64,000 nt of DNA from Bradyrhizobium sp. LTSP849 (GCF_000938255.1 NZ_JYMR01000028.1:104625-168624); one strand, 5' to 3'; shown: positions 1-8,096, counted from the stretch's first letter. Notes: generated by a model from the sequence alone, not told the origin. Made by a program: numbers and translations.

Positions 1-948
1 ATGATCGTCTCCGGCTCGCTTCAGGCGCTCGACCTCGTCAATGCCACGCTGCTGGCGCGCGGCGACACCGTGATCGTCGAGCAGGAGACGTATCAGGGAT
101 CGCTGCAACGGCTGACGCGTCTCGGCGTCGACGCGGTCGGTATTCCGCTCGATGGCGACGGCATGCGCATGGACGTGCTGGCCACGACGCTGGCCGACCT
201 AAAGAAGCGCGGCGTCCGGCCGAAATACATCTACACCATCCCCACGGTGCAGAACCCGACCGGCAGCATCATGCCGGAAAACCGCCGCGCCGAATTGCTG
301 CGGTTGTCGGTCGAATATGGCGTGCCTGTATTCGAGGACGATTGCTATGCCGACCTGGTCTGGTCGGGACAGCGGCCGCCCGCGATCCACGCGATGAGCC
401 CGAATGGCGGGGTGATTCATATCGGCTCGTTCTCGAAGTCGATCGCACCGGCGCTGCGCGTCGGCTTCATCGTCGCGCCTTGGGATGTGATGTCGCGGAT
501 GCTGGCGCTGAAGACGGATGCCGGCTCCGGCGCGCTGGAGCAGATGGTGCTTGCCACCTATTGCCGGCCCCATTTCGCGACCCACGTGCCAGCACTGACC
601 AAAGCGCTGCGCACCAAGCTCGATACGCTGATGGAGGCGATAAACGAGCAGTTCGGGACGGCCGCCGAATTCGAGGAGCCCAAGGGCGGCATCTTCCTGT
701 GGGTGAAGCTGCCCGACCAGGTCGATACGCTCAAACTCTATCAGGCCGCGCTTGCCGCCGGCGTCTCGATCAATCCGGGGCCGGAATGGTCGACCAACAA
801 GGGCTATTCCGGCTCACGCCTGCGGCTATGCTTTGCAAGCCCGACACATCAGCAGATCCGTGAGGGCATTGCTGTACTGGCCGAGGTCTGCCGCAAGGAG
901 TTCGGCGTGCCGACCCGAAGCGCCAATATCGAGAAGGCGCGGGCCTGA
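1..948 (+). CDS. PLP-dependent class I/II aminotransferase, 5'-truncated by window edge
   Basis: Pyridoxal-phosphate aminotransferase of the 2-aminoadipate/MocR-like fold type I group. The sequence shows the cofactor-site segment PTVQNPTG at residues 81-88 and the Schiff-base lysine in SFSKSIAPALRVGF (K146 of the visible part), followed by the usual small C-terminal domain. The first visible residues (IVSGSLQALDL) match the segment that normally lies about 90 residues into these enzymes, so the ATG at position 1 is internal and the true start is upstream of the window. A preceding GntR-type DNA-binding domain, as in MocR regulators, cannot be excluded. The substrate is unknown; branched-chain or aromatic amino acids are possible. 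Confidence is high for the family and low for the substrate. Confidence 0.9.
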   Translation: MIVSGSLQALDLVNATLLARGDTVIVEQETYQGSLQRLTRLGVDAVGIPLDGDGMRMDVLATTLADLKKRGVRPKYIYTIPTVQNPTGSIMPENRRAELLRLSVEYGVPVFEDDCYADLVWSGQRPPAIHAMSPNGGVIHIGSFSKSIAPALRVGFIVAPWDVMSRMLALKTDAGSGALEQMVLATYCRPHFATHVPALTKALRTKLDTLMEAINEQFGTAAEFEEPKGGIFLWVKLPDQVDTLKLYQAALAAGVSINPGPEWSTNKGYSGSRLRLCFASPTHQQIREGIAVLAEVCRKEFGVPTRSANIEKARA

Positions 949-1029
949 CGCCGCGCATCAGGCGCCTGCTGGACGATCGGAGAGAGAATGCTAGACTTCC
1001 GTCTCGATCGAGGCGGGGCTTGCCAGAAC

Positions 1030-1482
1030 ATGATGCGTTGTTCGAGCCGCTGGATCACGGCTGCGCTGCTGTGGGTTGCGTTGGCGTCCCTGGCTCACGC
1101 CGAGACGCTTGCTGCGACAGTGGAGCAATGGGGATTGCTCGGCTCATGGTCGGTCGACTGCGCACTGCCGCCCGACCGCGACAAGGGTGCGCTGCTGACG
1201 TACGAGATCAGCAAGGACGGCCGGGTGATGTACCGGCGCAATTTTGGAGAAGCCAAGGACGAGAGCGAGGTCGTGTCCGCCACGGTCAACGCCGAAGGCT
1301 TGCTCAATCTCATGGTGTTCTTCCCATCGCTGCATCAGACACGCGAGTTCGGACTGATGTTGCAGAAGGACGGCAGCCTGCGCGCGATCTACAATCGCAG
1401 TGAGCGCGGCGAGTACACGATCAGGGACGGCAAATACGTCAAGACCGGCGCACCGACACCTGCGCAGCAACGCTGCGATTAA
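1030..1482 (+). CDS. Hypothetical exported protein
   Basis: About 150 residues with a clear Sec signal peptide: MMRCSS, then a hydrophobic core, ending ASLAHA before ETLAATVEQW. The mature part contains a GSWSVDC segment and ends in QQRCD, giving two cysteines that could pair in the periplasm. An in-frame ATG at 988 with GGAGAGAG close by would add 14 residues in front of the signal peptide. I chose 1030 because it gives a normal-length signal peptide. I do not recognise a named domain. The gene follows the aminotransferase by about 80 bp and may or may not be cotranscribed. Confidence 0.7.
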   Translation: MMRCSSRWITAALLWVALASLAHAETLAATVEQWGLLGSWSVDCALPPDRDKGALLTYEISKDGRVMYRRNFGEAKDESEVVSATVNAEGLLNLMVFFPSLHQTREFGLMLQKDGSLRAIYNRSERGEYTIRDGKYVKTGAPTPAQQRCD

Positions 1483-1523
1483 CCACCCTGAACATCCATT
1501 CAGAATTCTCTCGTATTTCCTCC

Positions 1524-1548
1524 GGAACGATCGCAGGCATGCGCCGTT
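1524..1548 (+). promoter_or_regulatory. EcfG-type (general stress sigma) promoter
   Basis: GGAAC at 1524-1528, a 16-bp spacer, and CGTT at 1545-1548. This is the consensus known for EcfG/SigT promoters of alphaproteobacteria. It lies 31 bp upstream of the ATG at 1580. Confidence 0.65.
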
Positions 1549-1579
1549 CTCCTGTGCAATTGAACTGGAGGAGGACATC

Positions 1580-1798
1580 ATGAAGAAGTTTGCTTATGTG
1601 GTTGCAGCTCTCGGCGCACTGGCGATCGTTGCACCGACGATGGCGAGTGCTGAGACGGTGGTGATCAAGGGCGGTCATCATGGCGGTTACGGCGCCCGCG
1701 CCGAAATGCGCGAGCATCGTGACAATGGCTGGCATCGTGGCTGGCACCATCACGACCGTGTCGTCGTGGTCAAGCGTGGCCATCATCACATGGACTAA
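1580..1798 (+). CDS. Small histidine-rich exported protein
   Basis: 72 residues. The signal peptide begins MKKFAYVVAALGALAIV and ends MASA, before ETVVIKGGHHGG. The mature part is only about 48 residues and is very rich in His, Gly and Arg (HHGGYGARAEMREH, WHRGWHHHD, GHHH), so metal binding is plausible but not shown. The start is fixed by GGAGGAGG at 1567-1574 and by the signal peptide; upstream in-frame codons back to 1400 are non-coding leader. A consensus EcfG-type promoter precedes it and a perfect hairpin terminator follows, so it appears to be a monocistronic general-stress gene. No specific function is known to me. Confidence 0.75.
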   Translation: MKKFAYVVAALGALAIVAPTMASAETVVIKGGHHGGYGARAEMREHRDNGWHRGWHHHDRVVVVKRGHHHMD

Positions 1799-1815
1799 TG
1801 CGCAACGCAAAATGG

Positions 1816-1843
1816 AAATGGCCCCTCACGGGGCCATTTCTTT
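1816..1843. terminator. Bidirectional intrinsic terminator
   Basis: Perfect 10-bp stem AAATGGCCCC / GGGGCCATTT (1816-1825 / 1830-1839) with loop TCAC and a short T tail. It sits between the convergent small His-rich gene and the aldo/keto reductase and can serve both. Confidence 0.8.
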
Positions 1844-1868
1844 GCGTTCGAAAAGCGCTTTGGGGAGA

Positions 1869-2687
1869 CTAATCCCACGCCGGCGCAAAACCGGGATTGA
1901 CGCAGCGCTTGTCTTTCGGCAGCGCGGCGATCTTCTTGCGGTCGGCCTCGTCGAGCGTGATCTTCAGCGCGTCAAGATTGGCCTGCTGGCTTTCGCGGCG
2001 CGACGCCTTCGGGATCGCGGCCACGCCGTCCTGGTCGAGCAGCCATTTCAGCGCCACCTGCGCCGCACTCGCGTTGTGCTTGGCGCCGATCTCAGCGAGC
2101 ACCGGATCGGATGCAACGCGTCCCTGCGCGAGCGGGCAGTAGGCGACCAGCGGGATCGACTTGGCGGTGAGATAGGCCAAAACCTTCGATTGATCGAGCA
2201 TCGCGTGATATTCGATCTGGTTGCAGGCGATCGGCGCCTTGATGTCCTCGACCACGGTCTTGAGCAGCGCGGTGGTGAAATTGGCAACGCCAATCGCTCG
2301 CGTGCGCCCCTCCTGCTTCAATTTCATCAAGGTCTCGAACACCGCGTCCCAGTTCGCCGACTTCGACGGCCAGTGCACGAGATAGAGGTCGACGTGGTCA
2401 AGCCTGAGCTTGTTCAAGCTCGTATCGAAGGCGCGGCGGATCGCGTCCGGCGCCAGATTCTCGTGCCAGACCTTTGTCGTGACGTGTAGCTCACCGCGCG
2501 GCACGCCTGCCGTGGCGAGGGCAGCGCCGATCGCTTCCTCATTGGCATACATTTCGGCGGTGTCGATGTGGCGGTAACCGATCGACAGCGCGCTCTCGAC
2601 CGCGGCACGGCAGGCATCGCCCTGCATGCGGAAGGTGCCGAGGCCGAGCTTGGGCATGCTGATGCCCTGTGTTTTCAAATTGTCCAT
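1869..2687 (-). CDS. Aldo/keto reductase (2,5-diketo-D-gluconate reductase-like)
   Basis: 272-residue NADPH-dependent (beta/alpha)8 oxidoreductase of the AKR superfamily. The catalytic tetrad is visible: Asp and Tyr in GYRHIDTAEMYANEE, Lys in TTKVWHENL, and His in LYLVHWPS. The C-terminal IPKASRRESQQANLDA segment matches the cofactor-binding IPK(A/S)xxxxR motif. The start MDNLKTQGISMPKLGLGTF at 2687 has AGGAG about 8 bp upstream; the longer frame to 2810 adds 41 residues with no family similarity. Likely role: reduction of ketoses, aldehydes or ketoacids in the cytoplasm. It stands alone, convergent with the small His-rich gene. The precise substrate cannot be read from sequence. Confidence 0.9.
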   Translation of the reverse strand: MDNLKTQGISMPKLGLGTFRMQGDACRAAVESALSIGYRHIDTAEMYANEEAIGAALATAGVPRGELHVTTKVWHENLAPDAIRRAFDTSLNKLRLDHVDLYLVHWPSKSANWDAVFETLMKLKQEGRTRAIGVANFTTALLKTVVEDIKAPIACNQIEYHAMLDQSKVLAYLTAKSIPLVAYCPLAQGRVASDPVLAEIGAKHNASAAQVALKWLLDQDGVAAIPKASRRESQQANLDALKITLDEADRKKIAALPKDKRCVNPGFAPAWD

Positions 2688-2831
2688 GAATAGGCTCCTG
2701 ACGTATTTCAGCCCGCCAGACGCGCGGCAAGGCCGCGACAACAGACTCTTGGTGATGGGAAAGAGGTGGCGGGAAAGACCACCATAGCGCGGGAGCCGTC
2801 GGGTGGCCAATCAAGATCGGGTTAGCGCCCC

Positions 2832-4397
2832 TCACGAATGCTGCGCCACCACGGCCGGGCGTGTCTGCGGCCGCGGCACGATGTCGACCGACCAGAGGTC
2901 GCGGTTGTCGACGTCCTTCAGCGTCACGGTCATTACGCCGGTGCGGCCGTCGATGTCGACCTTGCCGAAGAATTGCAATCCGAAACAGGGCGCGAGGTTC
3001 TCGCCCTGGGCTTCGCTACAGCCGTTCTGGTACATCGCGACCGGGCCAAAAGTGTCGTCGAGCTCGCCTGGGCCCCAGGTGCCGGCATGCAGCGGGCCGG
3101 AGACAAACTCCCAGAACGGCTCAAAATCCTGAAATTGAGCTTTGTTGGGATCGTAGTAGTGCGCGGCGGTGTAATGCATGTCGGCTGTGAGCCAGACGAC
3201 GTTGCGGACACCGGCACGCTTGATCGAGCCGAGCAGATCGGCGATCTCATGTTCACGCCGGTCGGGCGGACCGTCACCGAGTGCGACTGCATCGAGACTG
3301 ACCAGGCCGATCGGCAGGTCGGCCGCGATTACCTTCCAGGTCGCGTGCGAGGCGGCCAGCTCCCGCTTCAGCCAGGCGAGCTGTTCGGCACCCAGAATCC
3401 AGCCGCGATGGTCGTCGCCCTTGTTCCAGCTGTCGTCGCGATAGCTGCGCATGTCGACCATGAAGACGTCGAGCATTGGGCCATAAGCGATCTTGCGGTA
3501 GACCCGACCTTGCCGCGCGCCGATGTCGCGGATCGGCATGAAGTCGAAGAAGGCGCGACGGGCGCGCGCGACCAGGCGCGGGGTGCCGTCGTCCTCATAG
3601 CCGGAATCGTCATAGCTGCCGGTCGGCGACCAGTCGTTGGTGACCTCATGGTCGTCCCACTGCGCGAACATCGGCACGTGCGCGTGGAAGGCGCGGAAAT
3701 TCTCGTCGAGATGGTTGTATTTGTAGTTGCCGCGGAACTGCGCCAGCGTGTGCGCGACCTGCGCCTTGTCCTCGGTCACCAGATTGCGCCAGGTCTCGCC
3801 GTTCGGCAGCTTCTGCTCCGCAGGAATCGTGCAATCGGCGTAGATATGATCGCCGGAGTGGATGAAGAAGTCCGGGCGGTTCTCCAACATTGTGCGATAG
3901 CTGCGATAGCCGCCGCGCGATGTGTCGATGCCCCAGCCCTGCCCCGCGGTGTCGCCGGACCACAGGAACGAGATCGACTGCCCCTCGGCCGGCGCGGTGC
4001 GGAAGTGGCCGACGCGGCTTTCGCCAGCGATGCCGGTCGCGATGTCGTCGAAGCGGACGCGATAGAAGATGTCCTGCCCGGACGGCAGATCGTTCAGCAG
4101 CAGCTTTGATGTGAAGTCGGCATCCGGCAACGCATCGCCGGATGCTGCCGCAATGATCGTCCTGAAGCTTTCGACGGTCGAGCATTCCACTTGCATCCGC
4201 GCCGGCCGGTCGGCGCGAGCCCAGACCATGGCGGAGCCATCCGACACGTCGCCGGACTGAATGCCGCCGGCGATCTGCGGGCGGTCGGCGGCGCGGCTAA
4301 GGTGCGGCTTTGCAAGCGTGGCGATGACGAGAGAAGACGTGGAGCGGACCAGGAATTGCCGTCGGGTCCATGCGCGCGGGGCGCGGAGCGTTGCCAT
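2832..4397 (-). CDS. phoD: PhoD-family alkaline phosphatase, Tat-exported
   Basis: 521 residues. The N-terminus carries a twin-arginine signal (TRRQFLVRS, R12-R13) with a hydrophobic stretch, so the enzyme should be folded with cofactor and exported by Tat. Next come the PhoD N-terminal domain (IAGGIQSGDVSDGSAMVWARAD) and the metallophosphatase core with metal-ligand motifs WSGDTAGQGW, HSGDHIYAD, AQWDDHEVTNDW and TADMHYTAAHYY. Family members are Fe/Ca-dependent phosphodiesterases or monoesterases that release phosphate from organic esters in the periplasm. No Pho box was identified with confidence upstream. It is monocistronic by spacing. The symbol reflects family membership, not proven orthology with Bacillus PhoD. 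Confidence 0.88.
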   Translation of the reverse strand: MATLRAPRAWTRRQFLVRSTSSLVIATLAKPHLSRAADRPQIAGGIQSGDVSDGSAMVWARADRPARMQVECSTVESFRTIIAAASGDALPDADFTSKLLLNDLPSGQDIFYRVRFDDIATGIAGESRVGHFRTAPAEGQSISFLWSGDTAGQGWGIDTSRGGYRSYRTMLENRPDFFIHSGDHIYADCTIPAEQKLPNGETWRNLVTEDKAQVAHTLAQFRGNYKYNHLDENFRAFHAHVPMFAQWDDHEVTNDWSPTGSYDDSGYEDDGTPRLVARARRAFFDFMPIRDIGARQGRVYRKIAYGPMLDVFMVDMRSYRDDSWNKGDDHRGWILGAEQLAWLKRELAASHATWKVIAADLPIGLVSLDAVALGDGPPDRREHEIADLLGSIKRAGVRNVVWLTADMHYTAAHYYDPNKAQFQDFEPFWEFVSGPLHAGTWGPGELDDTFGPVAMYQNGCSEAQGENLAPCFGLQFFGKVDIDGRTGVMTVTLKDVDNRDLWSVDIVPRPQTRPAVVAQHS

Positions 4398-4515
4398 TCA
4401 GGAAACCTTCGTCGAATCGCGACGGAAGGTGCCTGCGCCGTTTGACTCCTGGCTTACGGTTTCTTGACTCGGCGCCGACGGTTTTGCGACGCGGAGATGA
4501 CGGCCTCAGACCAGA

Positions 4516-4935
4516 CTAGCGCTGCCAGTTGCAGATGCCGCCGGTGCGGCACGGCCAGGTCTGGATGCGGGTGTCTCTCGCCTGCGCATCCAGCGGATTG
4601 CCGTGACGATGCGCGAGCTTGGCGCGGGCTGCGCCGCGCGGCTGCGCCGGCCTCGACTGCGCGACCTTCGGCTCCGACACGTGCACGCGTTCGGCCGCGA
4701 CCTTCTTCGGCACGTCGACCGGCTCGGCGCGCGCCTGAGCGTCGTTGCCGCCCTTGGCCTCTAACGCGACCGGTGCAAATTGGGTCTCGGGCCCCAGCCG
4801 TTTCGGCGACAGCACCGCCTTGGAGAGATCGAGACCGAGATATTCGTCGGGCTTGTAGTCGTCAGCACGCGCGATACCGCCCCATGCGAGCACGAGGGCA
4901 GCGGCAACAGCAAAATGAACGCTCTTCAGGACCAC
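4516..4935 (-). CDS. Hypothetical exported basic protein
   Basis: 139 residues with a Sec signal peptide (MVLKSVHFAVAAALVLAWGG, ending ARA before DDYKPDEYLGLD). A Pro/Lys/Arg-rich low-complexity middle follows, then the C-terminal segment DTRIQTWPCRTGGICNWQR with two cysteines. The C-terminal WPCRTGGICNW block looks like the constrained part. The start codon is GTG at 4935 with AGGAGG 7 bp upstream. A 17-bp palindrome lies 27 bp upstream of the start. No function is recognised; it is probably periplasmic. Confidence 0.7.
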   Translation of the reverse strand: MVLKSVHFAVAAALVLAWGGIARADDYKPDEYLGLDLSKAVLSPKRLGPETQFAPVALEAKGGNDAQARAEPVDVPKKVAAERVHVSEPKVAQSRPAQPRGAARAKLAHRHGNPLDAQARDTRIQTWPCRTGGICNWQR

Positions 4936-4961
4936 GGACGCCTCCTGAATTTGATTATTTA

Positions 4962-4978
4962 AGAGGTAATTTACCTCT
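4962..4978. promoter_or_regulatory. 17-bp palindrome, candidate operator
   Basis: AGAGGTAA-T-TTACCTCT: perfect 8-bp arms with a 1-base spacer in an AT-rich patch, 27 bp upstream of the GTG start at 4935. It lacks a T-run consistent with termination, so a regulator site is more likely than a terminator. Confidence 0.45.
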
Positions 4979-5043
4979 ATTTAGGAGGCGTCGCGCGCAA
5001 TTCCAGCGGTCAATTGCCGCCGTGGTTAAGAAGTTTGGCGGTG

Positions 5044-6045
5044 TCAGGCGACCTTTCTTGCTGTTCCCGTTCCCTCCAGGAACCCCATCAGCCGGCTGCG
5101 GATGATTTGTTCCGCCTCACCCATGATGCGATCGACGAGTTCCTTGCAGGAGGGGATGTCGTGGATGAGGCCTGCGACCATGCCACAGCTCCAGGCGCCG
5201 GCATCCATCTGTCCGTCCAGCATGACCTTGGGATAGACACCCGCGACCTGATCGTGGATGTCGTCGATCGTCAGCTTGTCGCCCTTGGCATGCTCGATCT
5301 CGAGCAGACGATCGACATTGGCGTTCTTCAGCACGCGCTCGGTATTACGTAGTGCGCGCATGATAAGGCGGGTGTCGAGCTCGGTCGCCGCGACCAGCGC
5401 GTTCTTCACGTTCTGATGCACCGGCGCTTCCTTGGTGGCGATGAAGCGCGTGCCCATGTTCATGCCGGCTGCGCCCAGCGACAGGGCTGCTACGAGGCTG
5501 CGCCCATCGGCCATACCGCCGGAGGCCACGAACGGGATCTTCAATTCCTCCGCCGCGCGCGGCAGCAGGATCATGTTGGGAATGTCGTCCTCGCCGGGAT
5601 GCCCGCCGCACTCGAAGCCGTCGACGCTGACGGCGTCGCAGCCGATCCGCTCGGCCTTCAGCGAGTGGCGGACCGAGGTGCATTTGTGGATGACCTTGAT
5701 GCCGGCCGCCTTCAGTGCCGGCATGTATTGTTCCGGGCTGCGGCCGGCGGTCTCCACGGACTTGACGCCACCCTCGACGATGGCGGCGATGTATTCCGGA
5801 TAAGGCGGCGCCGCGAAGGTCGGCAGGAAGGTGAGGTTCACGCCGAACGGCTTGTCGGTCATGTCGCGGCAGCGCGCGATTTCCTTGGCGAGCAGCTCCG
5901 GCGTCTTTTGCGTAAGACCCGTGATGATGCCGAGACCGCCGGCATTGGAGACGGCGGCGGCCAACTCGGCAAAGCCGACGAAATGCATGCCGCCCTGGAT
6001 GATGGGGTGCTCGATGCCGAACAGTTCGGTGATCGCGGTCTTCAC
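5044..6045 (-). CDS. Nitronate monooxygenase (2-nitropropane dioxygenase family)
   Basis: 333-residue FMN-dependent TIM-barrel enzyme. Family marks are the N-terminal GIEHPIIQGGMHFVGFAELAAAVSNAGGLGII, the FMN-binding stretch FVASGGMADGRSLVAALSLGAAGMNMGTRF, and VDGFECGGHPGE carrying the His that corresponds to the usual catalytic position. Such enzymes oxidise alkyl nitronates or act as NAD(P)H:flavin-linked enoyl-type oxidoreductases. The start is GTG at 6045 with GGGAGGT upstream. It is the second gene of an operon with the SDR that ends 64 bp upstream, opposite an HxlR regulator. Confidence 0.88.
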   Translation of the reverse strand: MKTAITELFGIEHPIIQGGMHFVGFAELAAAVSNAGGLGIITGLTQKTPELLAKEIARCRDMTDKPFGVNLTFLPTFAAPPYPEYIAAIVEGGVKSVETAGRSPEQYMPALKAAGIKVIHKCTSVRHSLKAERIGCDAVSVDGFECGGHPGEDDIPNMILLPRAAEELKIPFVASGGMADGRSLVAALSLGAAGMNMGTRFIATKEAPVHQNVKNALVAATELDTRLIMRALRNTERVLKNANVDRLLEIEHAKGDKLTIDDIHDQVAGVYPKVMLDGQMDAGAWSCGMVAGLIHDIPSCKELVDRIMGEAEQIIRSRLMGFLEGTGTARKVA

Positions 6046-6109
6046 TTAAGTTACCTCCCGGAATTTTGCTTGGTGTTTGGAACAGTCTAGCCGGACTTTT
6101 GCGCCGCGG

Positions 6110-6847
6110 TCACCACTTCTCTCCGAACGGCCGGATCTCCAGCTCGAACGTCCATGCGCTCTTCGGCTGCTGATACAGCTGCCAATAGGAATCAGCGACA
6201 GCCGACGGCGGCATCAGCAGATCGGGATTGTCGAGCGCATTCGGACCGAGCGCCTCGAGCCGACGCTGCCGCACCCATTCGGTGTCGACGCCGGAATCGA
6301 TGATGAGGTGCGCAACGTGGATGTTCTTCGGCCCGAGCTCTCGCGCCATCGCCTGCGCCACCGCGCGAAGTCCGAATTTTGCGCTGGCAAAGGCGGCAAA
6401 GCCGCTGCCGCCGCGCAAGGACGCGGTCGCGCCGGTGAAGAAGATCTTGCCGCCGCCGTGCGGCAGCATCAGCCGCGCCGCCTCGCGGCCGGCGAGGAAG
6501 CCGGAATAGCAGGCCATCTCCCACACTTTGCGGAACACGCGCTCGGTGGTGTCGAGGACGGGGAAATTGACGTTGGCACCGACGTTGAAGATGCAGACCT
6601 CGAGCGGTGCGTGCTTGTCGGCGTCGTTGAGGAAGGAGATGACCTCGTCCTCCTTCCGCGCATCGAGCGATCGCGCGTGGATCTCGCCGCCCGCCGCCTC
6701 AACGTCCTTCACCAGCGGCGCCAGCTTGTCGCCGTTGCGGCGGCCGGCGAAGATCGAAAAACCTTCGGCAGCGAATTTCTTGGCGATCTCGGAGCCGATG
6801 AAATCGCCGGCCCCGATCACGGCCGCTGTCGCGTTTCGCTTGGGCAA
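6110..6847 (-). CDS. Atypical short-chain dehydrogenase lacking catalytic Tyr and Ser (SDR_c10-like)
   Basis: 245-residue Rossmann-fold protein. The nucleotide-binding motif is AVIGAGDFIG rather than the canonical TGxxxGxG. In TGATASLRGGSGFAAFASAK the usual catalytic Tyr is Phe (F153) and the residue 13 before it, usually Ser, is Ala (A140); the active-site Lys (K157) is kept. This matches my recollection of the classical SDR subgroup 10, which lacks the catalytic Tyr. It may therefore bind NAD(P) without normal dehydrogenase chemistry, or use another mechanism. The start is TTG at 6847 with GGAGGAGG 6 bp upstream; the ATG at 6871 would add 8 residues but lacks a ribosome site. It is first in an operon with the nitronate monooxygenase and divergent from the HxlR regulator. 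Confidence 0.85.
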   Translation of the reverse strand: MPKRNATAAVIGAGDFIGSEIAKKFAAEGFSIFAGRRNGDKLAPLVKDVEAAGGEIHARSLDARKEDEVISFLNDADKHAPLEVCIFNVGANVNFPVLDTTERVFRKVWEMACYSGFLAGREAARLMLPHGGGKIFFTGATASLRGGSGFAAFASAKFGLRAVAQAMARELGPKNIHVAHLIIDSGVDTEWVRQRRLEALGPNALDNPDLLMPPSAVADSYWQLYQQPKSAWTFELEIRPFGEKW

Positions 6848-6890
6848 GGTCGCCTCCTCCGGTGAGAGCATATGATTGAGCTCAGGCTAT

Positions 6891-6907
6891 AGTTCTAAAA
6901 TAGAACT
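6891..6907. promoter_or_regulatory. Inverted repeat, candidate HxlR operator
   Basis: AGTTCTA-AAA-TAGAACT: perfect 7-bp arms, 43 bp upstream of the SDR start, in the divergent promoter region shared with the HxlR-type gene. Confidence 0.5.
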
Positions 6908-6960
6908 GTCAAACTTGGCGACTGAATGCTAGGTTTCGCTGCAAATAGCGTTGATCATTC

Positions 6961-6983
6961 AAGTCAGTTCCTTTTTCTGACTT
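6961..6983. promoter_or_regulatory. Inverted repeat upstream of HxlR gene
   Basis: AAGTCAG-N9-CTGACTT: perfect 7-bp arms, 26 bp upstream of the HxlR-type ATG. It could be an autoregulatory site or a leader hairpin. Confidence 0.4.
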
Positions 6984-7009
6984 ACTAAGCATGTGCCGGA
7001 GATCGCTGC

Positions 7010-7474
7010 ATGAAATGGGACACGCTGGACGAAGAGCCCTGCTCGCTCTCCCGCACCGTCGCCGTGGTCGGCGACCGCTGGACGCTGTTGATCCTGCGCG
7101 AATGCTTTTTGCGCGTGCGCCGGTTCGAAGGATTTCAGTCGTCGCTCCAGATCACGCGGCACCTGCTCTCGGAGCGGCTGAAGAAGCTGGTTCGTTTCGG
7201 CATCCTGCGCCGCGTCCCCTATTCCGAAGCGCCGAAGCGCTACGAGTACATTCTGACGCAAAAGGGGCTCGACCTCTACCCGATCATCATGGCGATGGTG
7301 CATTGGGGCGACGCCCACATGGGCGACGAACGCGGCCGCCCGCTACTGCATGAGCACAAGAACTGCGGCAGGCTGTTCGATCCCGTGATGGTGTGCTCGG
7401 AATGCGGCGAGGCGCTGCATGCGAAGCAGGTGCATGTGCATGCGGGGCCGGGACGGAGGGAAGCGGCCGGGTGA
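7010..7474 (+). CDS. HxlR-family winged-helix transcriptional regulator
   Basis: 154 residues. The HxlR core is clear: CSLSRTVAVVGDRWTLLILRE, then the recognition region FQSSLQITRHLLSERLKKLVRFGIL and the wing RRVPYSEAPKRYEYILTQKG. The C-terminal extension has Cys residues at NCGRLF and VCSECGEAL, possibly a small metal or thiol sensor as seen in some HxlR proteins. The start ATG has GGAGATCG 8 bp upstream. It is divergently oriented from the SDR/nitronate monooxygenase operon, so regulating that operon is the obvious role. The effector is unknown; members of this family often sense aldehydes, quinones or redox stress. Confidence 0.9.
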   Translation: MKWDTLDEEPCSLSRTVAVVGDRWTLLILRECFLRVRRFEGFQSSLQITRHLLSERLKKLVRFGILRRVPYSEAPKRYEYILTQKGLDLYPIIMAMVHWGDAHMGDERGRPLLHEHKNCGRLFDPVMVCSECGEALHAKQVHVHAGPGRREAAG

Positions 7475-7483
7475 GTGTCCAGA

Positions 7484-7509
7484 GTCGTCCTGGCGAAAGC
7501 CAGGACGAC
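7484..7509. repeat. Short palindromic repeat / terminator-like hairpin
   Basis: Perfect 11-bp stem GTCGTCCTGGC / GCCAGGACGAC with a GAAA tetraloop, directly after the HxlR stop. It lacks a T tail. It resembles the REP-like elements common in Bradyrhizobium intergenic DNA and may also stabilise 3' ends. Confidence 0.55.
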
Positions 7510-7564
7510 CATAAGGAGGCAACGCTGCCTTCCCTGCTCATCGGATCTCCTGCCGTACCAAACG

Positions 7565-7939
7565 CTACGCGAGGGGAACGCCGTAATAGGTGTTGATGCC
7601 GCGAACCGTGGCATCGTCACCCCAATTCCACTCGCTCTGCTCGCGATATTTCGGCGCGCCTTGCAGCTCCTTGGTCGTAATCCCCGTGACATAACCGCCG
7701 AGCTCGGTGTCGTATTTCAACGACTGCCAGGGCAACGGATAGTGATCGTTGCCGACGCCCAAGAATCCGCCGAACCCAAGCACGGCGTACGACACCCTGC
7801 CGCTCGTCTTGTCAATCATCACGCGCTCGATCGAACCGATCTTGTTGCGATCTGCGCCATAGACCGATGTTCCCTCGACCTTGTCGCTGCCGATCAACCG
7901 GCCCATTTCGTTCCGATCCAGCTCGCCTTGATTCAACAT
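7565..7939 (-). CDS. PRC-barrel domain protein
   Basis: 124 residues containing one PRC-barrel-like beta domain (MGRLIGSDKVEGTSVYGADRNKIGSIERVMIDKTSGRVSYAVLGFGGFLGVGNDHYPLPW). These small domains occur in RNA-processing factors, photosynthetic reaction-centre H subunits and many stress-induced free-standing proteins. The start MLNQGELDRNEMG at 7939 has GGGAGA upstream; the frame continuing to 8038 is leader. An EcfG-like promoter (GGAAC-N16-GGTT) lies 33 bp upstream. It is divergent from the DUF4142 gene. Likely a general-stress protein; no enzymatic function is implied. Confidence 0.85.
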   Translation of the reverse strand: MLNQGELDRNEMGRLIGSDKVEGTSVYGADRNKIGSIERVMIDKTSGRVSYAVLGFGGFLGVGNDHYPLPWQSLKYDTELGGYVTGITTKELQGAPKYREQSEWNWGDDATVRGINTYYGVPLA

Positions 7940-7971
7940 TTGAATTCTCCCTCGCGGCCAATGCCCAGACC

Positions 7972-7996
7972 AACCGGATAAATGGATGATCGTTCC
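7972..7996 (-). promoter_or_regulatory. EcfG-like promoter
   Basis: On the minus strand GGAAC (7992-7996), 16-bp spacer, GGTT (7972-7975). One base off the CGTT consensus; 33 bp upstream of the PRC-barrel start. Confidence 0.45.
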
Positions 7997-8071
7997 TGTG
8001 TGCTGTTCCAACCGGAAGCACGCCCCCCACCAAACCACTCACGCCTAACGATCCGACGGAACCAAGCGTTT

Positions 8072-8096
8072 GGAACAACAATATCGGCGCCGTGTT
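8072..8096 (+). promoter_or_regulatory. Possible EcfG-like promoter
   Basis: GGAAC (8072-8076), 16-bp spacer, TGTT (8093-8096), one base off consensus, 57 bp upstream of the DUF4142 gene start. Confidence 0.3.
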
